From the NCBI GenBank assembly GCA_014529385.2, contig CM043968.1, forward strand, positions 30,479,013-30,541,512: a stretch of DNA of 62,500 nucleotides, given 5' to 3'. The notes under the pieces were generated by a model that was given only the letters and a program-made list of their open reading frames with translations, searched no databases and had not been told where the DNA came from. The first letter of the stretch is position 1, and every line of letters begins with the position of its first letter. The translations under genes and the position numbers were made by a program. Positions 1 to 11,245 of this stretch are shown piece by piece. Origin of the DNA: Adiantum capillus-veneris (Eukaryota; Streptophyta; Polypodiopsida; Polypodiales; Pteridaceae).

Positions 1-214
1 CTTGAAGAGTTAATCAAATCATTTCATTGAGCCTTTGAGGCTATCATTGTATGTAGCAAGAGTGATGTAGCTTCTAATAAACCATTTCTATAAATTGAAC
101 AATATATTAATATAACAATGAGTATATATAGGGCTGTGGATTTATATATATACACAATTAGGGATCCTTGTTTGAGCAGGGATATTGAACTTATATGTGA
201 AGATATTCTAAATA

Positions 215-515
215 TAGCCAGCAGACCTACCAACCTACCTGTTTAGGGATTGCTATAACAACTTTGTTCTGATGACTCCTGAGGAGGTAGAACAAACCAA
301 ATACCAAGGGTATTCCGTAAGGGATTGGATATTGGAACAAGGACCAAAAACAATTCCAAGAGATGAACACCGTGAGAGATCATCTGAGAGTAATGTTAAG
401 AAACCAGAAACCACCTTATCACGTAGAAAACCGGGTGACACTAAAGCCAGTCTAGGGCTACATGAGCCACTATTTCCAACAGACTGGTTTGAAGGACTGG
501 GAATAGGGTCCCCTT
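215..515 (+). pseudogene. gag fragment of the E2-type gypsy family
   Basis: Isolated scrap of retrotransposon gag. The reading frame from 272 (MTPEEVEQTKYQGYSVRDW...) aligns codon by codon with the gag at 28326-28560 of element E2 in this window, including the shared block PLFPTDWFEGLG, and the match begins about 55 nt upstream (ACCAACCTACCTGTTTAGG). Similarity stops near 515, where E2 continues but this copy runs into unrelated AT-rich sequence. The open frame continues to 700 by chance. It has no LTR, protease or RT, so it is a dead truncated copy. Confidence 0.8.
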
Positions 516-1395
516 TATATATACCATCATGTGTGCATATTTTAACACTTTGGGGTTGCACTCTCTATGTATCGTCTCTTTCTTCTTCTCTTCCTCTATT
601 TTCTCACCAGCTGGACATCTTCACAGTAATTTCAAAGGAAGTTATAGTTCATTCAACACATTGTAAGGGAATCCACACCCCAAGTTTGCACATCCAATAA
701 TTGTAGTAAAAAATATATATAATGAGGTGTGGAATCTTAAATGGCATATCTCATTATCTGATGATCCAACTCTTCAATGATATTTGTCTCCATTGAGCAT
801 GCCCTCCACAAATCCCCTATTCTCTTCTAATTTCCTCCCCAAATTCACATAGTACATCTCTTTGGATACAAACATAGTGGTAGTCTCTACAAATGCTAGC
901 TCTTTAAATATAGGCACAAAACAATGAACAAGAAAACACCAACTCAAGCCCATGGATCTAGAAGCTTTATTATATTTCAAAGACTTTTAGACATCTAGTA
1001 CCAACTTTTTTCAAAGATTCTATCAACCATAACTGTGGTTGTGGCCACTCCAAACTTAATAAAGAAGATCTTGCGATGGGGTTCAAGATTCCCATAACCA
1101 TATGTAGAAGTATGCACAATATAAGAGTATGAGTAGAAGAAAAGTATACATTTGAGACAACTTGGTTGGAGAAAGGTGTGCAAAAACTATTTCTCCAATG
1201 TCCACATCTATAGCCTTAAATGTGTTGAAAAGACTATGAAGTGGCTACTCCTCTACCAATGTAGATGGAGGTATGATTTCAATAGCAAGAAAACACATAA
1301 TTTTGTAGCCTAAAAAAAATTCCAATGTGGCTTCACACCCAAATCCATGTTCAAACAAGATACTCACAATGTGATGGGGATTGGACAGGTTGTTG
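516..1395. other. unassigned stretch
   Basis: AT-rich sequence between the gag scrap and the E1 LTR. Short open frames occur on both strands, but none shows a motif or a matching copy elsewhere in the window. I see nothing I can name. Confidence 0.5.
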
Positions 1396-2273
1396 TGTTA
1401 GCAGCAAGCTAACCCATGTAACATTTATCAGGAGCTTCATTGTAAAAATACTTATTATTTTGACAAATCAGGAATATTGTAACTCCTATTTGATGAGTGG
1501 ATATTGTAATCTATGAGCCGGAGCTATAAGTTTTTAGATTGTATTAGTTAATCCTTGGTTAGAGCTCTCATTTAACCTAACAAACCTTGGCTAAGGTATA
1601 AAAGACAACTTTGTAAAGTTTTTATCAAGTTTTTGGATAAGAAATACACGGTGTGAGCTTATGAAGCTCTCTTCTCTCCTTCTCATGCTTCTATCTCCTT
1701 GTCGGTTGTCACATTGCAGTGGCGTCTGTTGCGTTGCAACCACATGTAAGAGCTCTACACATTGATGCAAGCATATCATGATAAATCGTAGCATTTGATG
1801 TCACAAGTAGGAATTTAAGCTAGGAAATCACAAAGTAAGTACAGACGGGGTATTGGGACATCATTGCGCTAAGCATTTAGATACATTCAGGGTAAAAAAT
1901 GACTAGATCAAAATCTCACTACTGTTAATAATCGTATTTTTTTCCACTCATTGAAAGTGAGATTTGAGATCATAAGCACGTGTGCTTAGGCCTTATATAC
2001 TTGTCCTAGAAGTTTCATAGCATTCAAAGTCGTTTGATGCTATAACGATCAAGGTTTGTTTGCCAATTAGCGACTAGCTTTTGATGACTTAGGTCATTTG
2101 AGTGTAGCTTGAGTTAGATGTGAGTTGTCTATTGTTTTCCAAGAGACTGAAAATCTCTTGTAGCCTCCATTCACCTGTCAAGTTAGGTTTGTCCCATGGA
2201 TTGACAATTATGTTCGTGGTTCTCTCTATGTCTGCAAAATAAGATAAGAGTGAGGTTAGGAAACCCATCCACA
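1396..2273 (+). repeat. 5' LTR of E1 (LTR-A family)
   Basis: 878-bp LTR starting TGTTAGCAGCAAGCTAAC and ending CCATCCACA directly before the primer site. It is alignable over its whole length with the E2 LTRs at 24770-25640 and 55966-56882. A TATA box (TATAAAAG, 1597-1604) lies in the conserved context CCTTGGCTAAGGTATAAAAG shared by all four LTR-A copies, so the retroelement transcript should start shortly after it. A half copy of the palindromic motif found in the E2 interior (TTAATAATCGT) is present near 1925. Confidence 0.85.
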
Positions 2274-2293
2274 TTTGGTGCCATTGTCGCGGA
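2274..2293 (+). other. primer binding site of E1 (tRNA-Asp type)
   Basis: The sequence TTTGGTGCCATTGTCGCGGA follows the LTR end directly. It is a mutated form of TGGCGCCGTTGCCGGGGA, the tRNA-Asp complementary site known from plant Athila-type gypsy elements. E2 has the equivalent site at 25641. Confidence 0.7.
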
Positions 2294-4582
2294 CGAGTAG
2301 ATCTAAACTAGGGAAAACAAGAGTGTCCAGTATAGTTGTCCTCTAACTTCCTCTAGGATCACTAGGCCACGTAGAGCATCTACCACCTGACTTGGAGCAA
2401 AATCTATGGCTACTGAGAAATACTTCTGATGAAAAAGAAGTGTAGACAAGAGCTCCACCATTGGCGACAAGGCTAAGGACAAGACTAGTCAATGTCCCCC
2501 CATCCATGAAGTAGCTATTGCAATAAGATTTGTGGAAAGCAACAAGAAAGAAGAAGATATGGTACAGGAAGACACTCCTCTTGAAAGAAAGAAAAGAGAA
2601 AAAGGGAAAGCTAAGGTAGATGACACAAAATCCACAAAACGGCCACGCATTGCAATATTAGCAGAGCAACCAATCCAAAAAGAAGCAAGAGTAGAAAGAG
2701 AGAAGGCGGATTTTGAGTTGGAGAGAGGACTAAAAGGGGATTTTGAGGAGAAATGGAAACCCTTCCTAGAAGGATTAAACTTTGAACCAAACACCCCATG
2801 TTCAATATGAAGGATGATCCTTGGGACGTCTTAGAACATCTCTATCACCAAGAAGAACGTCAATGAGAGCAGGCCATGACACAAGAAAAAGACAATACAC
2901 TGCCCATAGAAGACTCACCTAAAGAACAAGTCAACCCTGCTGAAGAGATTCCACACTTCTGTCCTCCAAGCAGACTACCACAAACGGAGGACACAGCACC
3001 ACCACAACCAAAAGAGACCACTCCCATTGCTACCAATATGGAGCCAAGATTTGAACCACCCAAAGAAACTACCCATGAGTAAGTGGATGAACTAGCCATC
3101 CCAATAGAGACACAAGTACTCAAGCCAACCAGACAGATGAGCCAAACACAAACGAGGCTCATGACACATCAATGGATGAACCTAAAGCGAGCAACATAAG
3201 AAGGCTGGAGAGTTTGGAGGACATAGATGAATAGGCCCCCAGTATGCACATGATGTAGTGGAAAAAATGAAAGATGTGATCTATGCTCGCCACCAACAGG
3301 TCCATAGTTTGTATAAGCAACTATGACTCTCAGATGAAAGGCTTGACATAGCCAACGTTTGTGTCAAATTGTACAAAGAAGCCATGGAATTCAAAGACAA
3401 GGAATTGGCTGAACTAACTGCAAAGTCAGCAGCGGACTTGGAAGCTCTCCAAATAAGGAATCAGCATCAAGAGCAACAAGTACAAGCGGCCACCTATGCT
3501 CTACAAGAGTTTGTTTCCACAATCAGCCACCAACTACAAATTCAGATCAACATTGCAAATAATCACATTGCTAAACCAACTTAAGGACAATCCTACAGTA
3601 GCCACACTACATGGCACAGATCAAGCATATAAAGAAGTGGAATTGAAAGTTAAAGACCTTGAGATGGAGCTAGAGCAAGAGAAAATTCAGAGAAGAGAAC
3701 TCTCCATTGGATTTATGTAGCAGGAGGAGAGATATCAAAAATAATTTGACCAACTTAAAGCGGAATTTGAGCAAAGCTCAATCAGTTGCCACGACACATG
3801 CCACCACACCAAGGAAAGGACAGGTAGATCCCGCAATGCAAGATAAAGACACCCACCCCTGCAATTTATGGACTTTGAAGTAGCTACCACAAAGAGGCCA
3901 GTCTTCTAGAGCTATATATTTCTCATGATGAAGCTGGACTCTCTGATCAATTGAAAAGCTTAACTCTACTGAGGAAGAAGCAGCATTAAAGAAGCAGGTG
4001 GAAGAAGAGACCGAGACCATCTAGAAAGAAGCCATGCAATGGGAAGAGTGGTTATTGCACTCCATCAATGTCAACCTCCTCACACCATCCAATATCAATA
4101 AGGCGTGGCATCAGTAAGCTCTACCCTTTCCCCTCATAAAGTTTGAAGTACTCCAAATCAAAGAGAGACTACTCAACGATTTCCAAGCCAACCCAACACT
4201 GGCACATCCCAAATGGTAGGAGATATGGCTAAACCAGCACACCAGGTATCTTATTTTGTATACAAATGGGCCAACTCATATCAAACAAGATCCTGTATAC
4301 TGCACAATACCAAGAGTCTGAAATTGGCAGCAACATTCTCTCCTCTAACTAAAGGAGCCTACTTGGCTCAACAACCCTAGGTTTCCACCACCCTTGAATA
4401 ACCAACCCATAGAAACATACATGGTGGAAACATTATCCTCGACCATTCAGCTGTTTTGAGCAATTCCAGATTTCGTGTACATCATGTTGGTAAAGATTGC
4501 AAAAATGCTCCTAACCTGCTTGCAAACTTTTTACTTTGTAGAGCAAAGAAAATGCATCATGGTTGCCCTTTCTCAAAGGCGC
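2294..4582 (+). pseudogene. E1 coiled-coil ORF, first part
   Basis: Decayed coding region split over several frames (2532-2810, 2876-3082, 3369-3584, 3496-3720 and further pieces to 4580). It is rich in Glu, Lys and Gln, with predicted long coiled coils (ELTAKSAADLEALQIR..., LKVKDLEMELEQEKIQRREL). The piece at 3604-3715 matches E2 54630-54745 (GTDxxYK...DLExELxxEQxQRR), and 4330-4520 matches E2 55370-55540 (PTWLNxPRxPxP...ETYMVxTL). The first ATG (2408) is followed by an early stop. It is probably the degenerate relative of the E2 3' ORF. It is interrupted at 4582 by gypsy-B and resumes at 10858. I do not know the protein's role. Confidence 0.7.
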
Positions 4583-5637
4583 TGTCATGAGTTTTTTGGA
4601 GCAAGGGATTGTGCATATGTACATACACATGCATGGTGCATCAAATAAGGAATTGCCCAATTTCTAGAGCCAGGTGGTTACGTGGGGCCCACATGTGTAC
4701 AGGTAGGACAACATGTACATAGTGCATCGATTTTCACTATCATTAGTACCAGTGTGTTTTTTCTATAATAATGAGGAGTTGGTAGTGAGTAAAATTTCTC
4801 GAGGAAGCTATCTGTGGGCCGATGACATGAGGTAAGCAGGTGCATCAGATGGCATCTAGTGGCGTCAGGAGGTCGAATGGGGTCAATACTTACACGTGGA
4901 TAAGTACGGGCACAATGTGGATGTTTTCTTGTGATAATTATGCAGAAAGGTCACCATGAGGACCATATTTTGGGGCCACTTCACGTGGTGGCAGGATGCA
5001 TTCTTGGAAAAAGCTGAGTGCCAGGTGTGCGGATGATGCAAAAAGGTGACACTATGCACTACGAGGTCAGTTTTTGGCTTGTTCGGGGTCCATTTGAGGG
5101 CAACCAAAAAGCCAAGGGTGCTCAAGTAATAAAGCTAAGTGTGGGAACTGAAAAACTGAGAGAAGACCAAAAAAAACGTGGAGAGAAGAGGAAGAACAAC
5201 CGCAACTGTGTTTTTGCTATTTTGGAGCCTGTTTTGGCCGTAAACTGCTCATCGGATTTGAGCACTTTGACATTGTAGACTGGGGTTTTGGGCCGTTCCA
5301 GACGCGACAGTGCTGTCCATTTTGCCAAATTTCTCCCTGTTTTTCTGCTATTTTGGCTGCGTAAGTTTCTCCTATGAGCAAAGCTTCTGCTCCAATTTGA
5401 GATTGTATCTGATATAGTTTACCCATATTGTGTGAGCTATTTGCCCCATTGGTGTTGGCCCAAGATTATTTGTATCTAAACATAAGAAATTATCCTCTTT
5501 TGAGCTGAGCTTTTTGGGTGTGTGTGTGTGTGTGTCTCTCTGTGTGGAGTGGGTAAATGGGTAGTCTCTCTCCTCTCACTCCATTGGGGTGTTCCCTGTC
5601 TCGGCCAGGTGGATTCTGTAAGCCGAGTGGTGCCCCA

Positions 5638-5688
<51 letters not shown>

Positions 5689-5751
5689 TCATCCCAAGAG
5701 TGTGTGTTGGGTCATTATAGAGGCTTTATGTGTGTTTCGATTCTGCTCACA
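4583..5751 (+). repeat. 5' LTR of gypsy-B
   Basis: 1169-bp LTR beginning TGTCATGAG and ending GCTCACA. It is nearly collinear with the copy at 9689-10857. It includes two (TG)n microsatellites separated by a CTCTCTCCTCTCACTCC stretch. Only scattered substitutions and small indels separate the two LTRs, which suggests a fairly recent insertion. Confidence 0.92.
5639..5689 (+). repeat. (TG)n microsatellite in gypsy-B 5' LTR
   Basis: About 25 uninterrupted GT/TG dinucleotides. The same tract lies at 10743-10792 in the 3' LTR. A shorter TG run precedes each (5517-5534 and 10620-10638). Reading frames across it only give Cys-Val repeats and are not genes. Confidence 0.95.
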
Positions 5752-5757
5752 TTCTTT

Positions 5758-5773
5758 TGGTGCCCCCACGGAG
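5758..5773 (+). other. primer binding site of gypsy-B
   Basis: TGGTGCCCCCACGGAG begins six bases after the LTR end. Its complement ends in CCA as a tRNA 3' end should, so it is very likely the minus-strand primer site. I did not assign the tRNA. Confidence 0.6.
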
Positions 5774-6770
5774 GATCTTCTTCGAGTACCTTCTGCTTCG
5801 AGCTCCAAGCTTCGAGATTCGGGATTATAGGTTACAAGTTACAGGTTACAGGGACAGGTACAGGTGATTCACACATGTACAAGTAGCTAGAGTATAGTGA
5901 TATACTAGCAGTGGTGTCACTTGCAGTTGTTGTGGGTATGCATCATTTGGCACCTGTTTGAGCGCATTGTCTGCTGGATTGTACGTTACTTGTGGAAACT
6001 GTCATTGTACACCTTTGTGGAGCCATATTTGGTTTTATTTGGCAGTCCCAGCCATTTCTGAGACTTGACTATACGAGATTTGCATAAGCCTTTGTATGAG
6101 GGTCGATAGCGTGAGGTTTTATTGAGCTGGGGGATTCTCAAATGTGGAGATCCTTTCGGTGATACAGGTAGATGGAGCACCCTTTGCATGACCTTGCCAT
6201 AGGCTATGTACTAGTGATTCCTAATTGATGCTTCGGGTTCTATTGTTGGTAGTTTATGCATACATATACATTCTATATTTTGGGTTCTTACTGCTCTACT
6301 TCTGGGGAAACTCTGCCAAAATTTTTCCAAGTTATGATGGCTGGTTTTTTGGTCTTTTAAGCCATTTATGCTGTTATGCTGCTGAAATTTTGGCAAAATC
6401 AGAGGATAAGACAGGTGTGCTTTCTTGGGAGCTACATGGTTGACTTTAATGGATGATCAAAATGGCCCTCAATTCACTCCTTTTCATTTAACTAAGAGAA
6501 TCCAGATAAATGTTCATGTGTCCAGGAAGATTTTTTTCCAGCAGCGCATAGTCTTTATGTTTGGGCCAGGAAGATTAAGAGAGATCCTGGAATGTCCTTT
6601 GCCTATTGTAATTCCGATGATTAACTATGAAAACTCATTTGATGTGCATGTGTTTTTCCTTATCTAAAGTTGGGCTCCATTGAAGTTTCTGGGAATTGAG
6701 TCAGTCAGAAGTTTTGGGTTCTTGCACGTGTGTTCGAAGGGGTTCTCAAAGCATCGTAACTTAGGTAGCC

Positions 6771-7100
6771 ATGGCTTTCTCTTATCCGGAGTTTCATGGA
6801 AGAAGTGATGAAGATGTGGAAGACTTTTTGGAAAAGATGGAGGTTGCTTGCATTAGCAACCAGATTCATGACCCGACACAGATGTTACGTCTTCTCCAGA
6901 TTTGTTTGAAGAGTGATGCACGAGTTTGGTCCAAAGCATTTGAAGAGGAGTTGCATGTGGCTGATCCACCTGTAAGATTGAGTTGGGACAATCTAAGGCA
7001 TGGATTAGAAGTGGATTTTGTGAAGATAGAACATCCTGACAAAGTGTGGCAAGAAGTACAGGGTTTGGTGCAAAAGGAAAGTGAGCCAGTAGATGATTAC
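6771..7100 (+). pseudogene. gypsy-B gag, N-terminal part fused to RT
   Basis: The frame opens with MAFSYPEFHGRSDEDVEDFL and continues with a retrotransposon gag (capsid) pattern: FLEKMEVACISN, LLQICLKSDARVW and SWDNLRHGLEVDF. At about 7101 (after EPVDDYI) the protein switches without a stop to NPKKCHLAQPRVKLLGHMVS, the end of the RT palm/connection region. The rest of the capsid, the zinc knuckle, the protease and the RT active site are missing. An internal deletion of more than 1.5 kb (by comparison with normal gypsy length) has therefore fused gag to RT in frame. The 5752-6770 stretch before it is leader sequence with no recognisable feature besides the primer site. Confidence 0.85.
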
Positions 7101-8290
7101 ATAAATCCAAAGAAATGTCATCTAGCACAGCCAAGGGTGAAGTTATTGGGCCATATGGTGTCAAAAAATGGCATTGAGGCTGATTTAGAGTTAAGTCTAT
7201 TATTCTTCTTCCATCACCTACGAGTACAAAGCAATTGGCAACCTTTATACGCAAAGTGAAGTACATGGCGCGGTTTATTCCATTGTCTTCATAGCTCCTT
7301 TATCCATTACAACAAGTGGCAAAGCATGATCCATTGCAATGGGATGACAAGTGTGAAGAAGTGTTTCAAGAGGTAAAAGAGGTGTTAGGGGGGTTGTCAG
7401 CCATGCACGCTTCTTATGGAAAAAAAGTGATTTATGTAAATCCATCAGTAGGGGATGATGCCATTGGAGCAATGCTATTGTAAAAGGGGAAGGGCAGTCA
7501 TTATATGAGGCCAGTGTATTGTGCAAGCCAAGTGAAGTTGGTAGCAGAGAGAAAATTCTCGGAAGTAGAGCTAGTAATGGCTAGTGTAATATTTGCTTGT
7601 CGATGATTTCGTCATTACTTGCTACATCGACCTTTTTTTTTCTTGATGAGTTATGTTTTTTTGCCACAGTTAATTAATGGCACTAACATGTCAAATGTGG
7701 TGAAGAAATGGGTAATTGAGCTGCAAGAGTTTGAGTTCTCTTTTTTAGTGGAAGACAGTACAAGAGCTACCTTAGCTGATTTGTTGACTTACAAGGAGAA
7801 TCCCCTTCTTGTTAAGGAAGAGGTGGTGAGAAAGGTAGTTGAAGAAGTTCCACAGATCAGCAATGCACATGTGTTGTTCTTTGATGGTTCATACAGAAAG
7901 AGCCATGATACAACTTCAGGGGGTATATCACTTTACGATCCATAGGGGAAGCTAGTATGCAAGAGAGGGTTCAAATTGGATGCACATAGTAACAATGAGG
8001 CTGAATGCTGCGTTGGAAGCCGAATTATACATTTGCTTGAAGCATGAGATTAGAAGGTTGAGCATAAAAGGTGATGCCTTGTTAGTTGTGAAGCAAGTGC
8101 TGGGTGTGTGGAAGAGCAAGAACACCTCATTGAAGGAAATGTGTTTCAGAATTAAAGGCCTGTTAAAAAATTTTGAAGCATGGAGCATCAGACACATTGA
8201 ACGTGCTCTAAATGGCGAGGCACATGAAGCAGCTCAAATCATGATTGGGGAGCTATTTGTGTTGAGGACCATTTTACCTCTTTATCATGT
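7101..8290 (+). pseudogene. gypsy-B RT C-terminus plus two RNase H domains
   Basis: Starts with the RT tail (PKKCHLAQ, LLGHMVSKNGIEAD). Next comes the RT-linked RNase H (QWDDKCEEVFQEVK, PVYCASQ, KFSEVELVMASVIFACR) at about 7330-7615, then a spacer, then a second RNase H from 7859 (VLFFDGSYRKSHDTTSGGIS, NNEAE, IKGDALLVVKQVLGVWKSKN, HIERALNGEAHEAA). The second one carries its own catalytic-type Asp residues and matches the additional archaeal-like RNase H of plant Tat elements. Frameshifts and stops (for example at 7480, 7600, 7943 and near 8010) make it non-functional. Confidence 0.85.
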
Positions 8291-8299
8291 CCGGGAAAG

Positions 8300-9652
8300 T
8301 TTAGCTCAAGAAGAGGAGTTTTTGCTAACAGGAATCATTCCGAAGGACATTCACAAGTCTAAGAAGTATGGTTTCGTGTATAGAGCATCCAGGTACAAAT
8401 TGATTGGTGATGTCTTGTACATGAAAGGGGCTGATCTCGTGTTGAGACGTGTACCTTGACAGGAGGAGCTTTATAGAGTGTTGAAAGAGAATCATGAAGG
8501 CGCATGTGGTGGCCATTTTGCTCTAAAGATCACCTTGCATAAGATCTTGCAAGAGGGGTATGTATGGCCTAGTTTGCACAAGGATGTTCACCATTGGTGT
8601 AGGTCTTGCAATAGGTGTCAAGCATTTGGGAAGAGAGTGTTGAAGCCAGAGCTACGAAAAACCATTTTGGCGTTTGTTGTGTTTGAAAAGTGGGGAATTG
8701 ATGCAATAGGATCGTTACCTATCACAAGCAGGGGAAAAAGCTATATTTTGACTGCAGTGGACTATCTCCCTAGATGGGTAGAGGCTATAGCAGTAAAACA
8801 AATCACTACAAAGGATGTAGCAAAATTTGTGTATGATGAAATATGTTGCAAGTTTGGGGTGCCACTAGAGCTACTTTCAGATAAGGGGCCAGGATTTAGA
8901 GCTAAACTGCTAGATTTTTTATGTGCGAAGATGAAGATTAGGCATCAGCATACCACTCCTTATTATCCGTAGTGTAATGGCTTAAATGAAAGATTCAATG
9001 GTGAGTTGGTACAAATTCTTTCAAAAGTGACAGAGCATCAAGGAAAGAATTGGGATTTGGAATTGCCTAGTGCATTATGGGCTTACCGTACTTCGGTAAA
9101 GACAGGTACAGGGTTTACTCCATTTCATTTGGTATATGGAAAGGAAGCATTATTGTCTGTGGAAGTGGAGTTTCCTGCAGTCAAGATGCTAGAGAAGTTG
9201 CTTGCGCCGCCTAGTGATGCATTCAAAGAGAGGCTCTTACATTTACAAGAGGTTCACCTAGATAGGATGAGTGCATTGGAGCATTATGGGCAGATGCAAG
9301 ATAAGGCTTTGGCAAAGATAAATGAAAAGGTCAAAAGTAAGGCTATCAAGAAGCATGACTTGGTTTTGCGCTACAACAGTAAGCTGGACAACACCTTCCA
9401 AAAGAAGTTTCAAATTAAGTGGGAAGGCCCTTTCAAGGTAGTGGAGTGTTTTCCGAATGGTACTTATCAGTTGGCTAACCTGGATGGGATTCTACATAAG
9501 TCAAGGGTAAATGGATTGCATCTTAAATTATATCATGCCAGGTTAATGATGGTGGAGCAAGATGAGCTGTCTGCAGAACAAGTAATGATGGTGAGGGATG
9601 AGGAGACTTGTGACGTTGCGAGTCTCATATCGTTGTTTGTTGGCTGCTGATC
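8300..9652 (+). pseudogene. gypsy-B integrase
   Basis: Best-preserved part of gypsy-B. The HHCC zinc domain reads ENHEGACGGHF...CRSCNRCQ. The catalytic core has WGIDAIG, a second Asp in LLSDKGPGF and the Glu in NERFNGELVQ, giving the D,D-35-E set. It is followed by a C-terminal beta-barrel-like segment (NTFQKKFQIKWEGPFKVVE, GTYQLANLDG). A single in-frame TAG at 8970-8972 falls in the conserved PYYPxxNG motif where Gln is normal, which suggests a CAG-to-TAG change; the frame then stays open to 9650. Integrase inserts the cDNA into host DNA. Confidence 0.9.
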
Positions 9653-9665
9653 ATGAATGATCTAG

Positions 9666-9688
9666 CAGGCTAAGGGATGGGCAAATTA
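9666..9688 (+). other. polypurine tract of gypsy-B
   Basis: The purine-rich run AGGCTAAGGGATGGGCAAAT lies immediately before the 3' LTR. This is the expected place for the plus-strand primer. Confidence 0.6.
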
Positions 9689-10741
9689 TGTCAGGAGTTT
9701 TTTGGATCAAGGGATTGCGCATGTACATACACATGCATGGTGCATCAAATAAGGAATTGCCCATTTTCCAGAGCAAGGTGGTTACATGTGGCCCACATGT
9801 GTACACGTAGGACAACATGTACATAGTGCATCGATTTTCACTATCACCAGTACCAATGTGTTTTTCTATAATAATGAGGAGTTGGTAGCGCGTAAAACTT
9901 CTCGAGGAAGCTATCCGCGGGCCGATGACATGAGGTAAGCAGGTGTGTCAGATGGCATCTAGTGGCATCAGGAGGTCGAATGGGGTCAATACTTGCACGT
10001 GGATAAGTACGGGCACAACGTGGATGTTTTCTTGTGATAATTATGCAGAAAGGTCACCATGAGGACCATATTTTGGGGCCACTTCACGTGGTGATGGGAT
10101 GCATTATTGGAAAAAGCTGAGTGCCAGGTGTGCGGATGATGCAAAAAGGTGACCACTATGCACTGCGAGGTCAATTTTTGGCCTGTTCGGGGTCGGTTTG
10201 AGGTCAACTAAAAGGCCAAGGGTGCCCAAGTAATAAAGCTAAGTGTGGGAACTGAAAAAACTGAGAGAAGACTAGAAAAAATGTGGAGAGAAGAGGAAGA
10301 ACAGTCGCAACTGTGTTTTTGCTGTTTTTGGAGCCTGTTTTAGCTGTAAACTGCTCATCCGAGGTCGGATTTGAGCACTTTGACATTGTAGACTAGGGTT
10401 TTGGGCCATGATGGCACTGTCCATTTTTCCAAATTCCTCACTTTTTTTTTGTTGTTTTGGCTGTGTAAGTTTCTCCTATGAGCGAAGCTTCTGCTCCAAT
10501 TTGTGATTGTATCTGGCATACTTTACCCATATTGTGTGAGCTATTTGCCCCATTGGTGTTGGCCCAAGCTCAGTTGTATCTAAACATAAGAAATTCTCCT
10601 CTTTTGAGCTGAGTTTTTTGGGTGTGTGTGTGTGTGTGTCTCTCTGTGTGGAGTGGGTAAATGGGTAGTCTCTCTCCTCTCACTCCATTGGTGTGTTCCC
10701 TGTCTCGGCCAGGTGGATTCTGTAAGCCGAGTGGTGCCCCA

Positions 10742-10795
<54 letters not shown>

Positions 10796-10857
10796 CATCC
10801 CAAGAGTGTGTGTCAGGTCATTATAGAGCTGTTATGTGTGTTTCCATTCCGCTCACA
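9689..10857 (+). repeat. 3' LTR of gypsy-B
   Basis: 1169 bp from TGTCAGGAG to GCTCACA, collinear with 4583-5751 and including the TG microsatellites. Coding similarity to the E2 3' ORF resumes in the base directly after it, which fixes the element end. Confidence 0.92.
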
Positions 10858-11245
10858 ACGCCAAGCGCTTATGCTATGATTTATCAGACCAGTCCTCCGA
10901 AGAAGTGCTCCATGGATTCTATGTTGGGGTGATGTTTCTACCATCCTACTATATGTAGACATTTGAAGACCTGCATTCTACACGGGATTCTTCACTTATC
11001 GGTCCAAGATCTTTGGCCCCGTCACATCACCACCAATTCACGAGCAAGAATTGTCAGTTACTCCACAGTTGAGCAAAGAAACAAATTAACCATGTAATTT
11101 ATGTCCACTAAAGATAAAAAACTCCACTTCAGATACCAACGAGGTCACAAGTACCATGCACAAAGGATAGTGGCAAGAAAACCTGACCACTACTTAGCAC
11201 CCTAGGTAGTTGTGTCATGAATGACACCAGCAAGGAGTGGGGGAA
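10858..11245 (+). pseudogene. E1 coiled-coil ORF, last part, and polypurine tract
   Basis: Continues the ORF broken at 4582. The frame (RLCYDLSDQSSEEVLHGFY, MFLPSYYM) matches E2 55597-55690 (GLCYDLSGQPSEEVLYCFY...MFLPSNNM). Similarity fades by about 11030 and a purine tract ends at 11245, just before the 3' LTR. This confirms that gypsy-B landed inside E1. Confidence 0.75.

Larger units (their letters stand above)
4583..10857 (+). mobile_element. gypsy-B: Ty3/gypsy element with dual RNase H, nested in E1
   Basis: Complete-ended Ty3/gypsy retrotransposon of 6275 bp with two equal-length LTRs (4583-5751 and 9689-10857, 1169 bp each), a primer site, a gag start, RT C-terminus, two RNase H domains, integrase and a purine tract. 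The second RNase H after the RT-linked one is the hallmark of the plant Tat lineage. The element lacks most of gag, all of protease and most of RT, so it cannot move by itself. It interrupts the E1 ORF: protein similarity to the E2 3' ORF stops at 4582 and resumes at 10858. Flanks GGCGC and ACGCC do not form a clean target duplication. Confidence 0.9.

Noticed and set aside
5522-5886. Cys/Val-rich open frames at 5522-5886 and again at 10626-10932
   Set aside because: They are translations of the (TG)n microsatellite in the gypsy-B LTRs.
4578-10862. Target-site duplication for gypsy-B
   Set aside because: The flanks GGCGC and ACGCC do not match well enough; only the coding continuity of E1 supports the borders.
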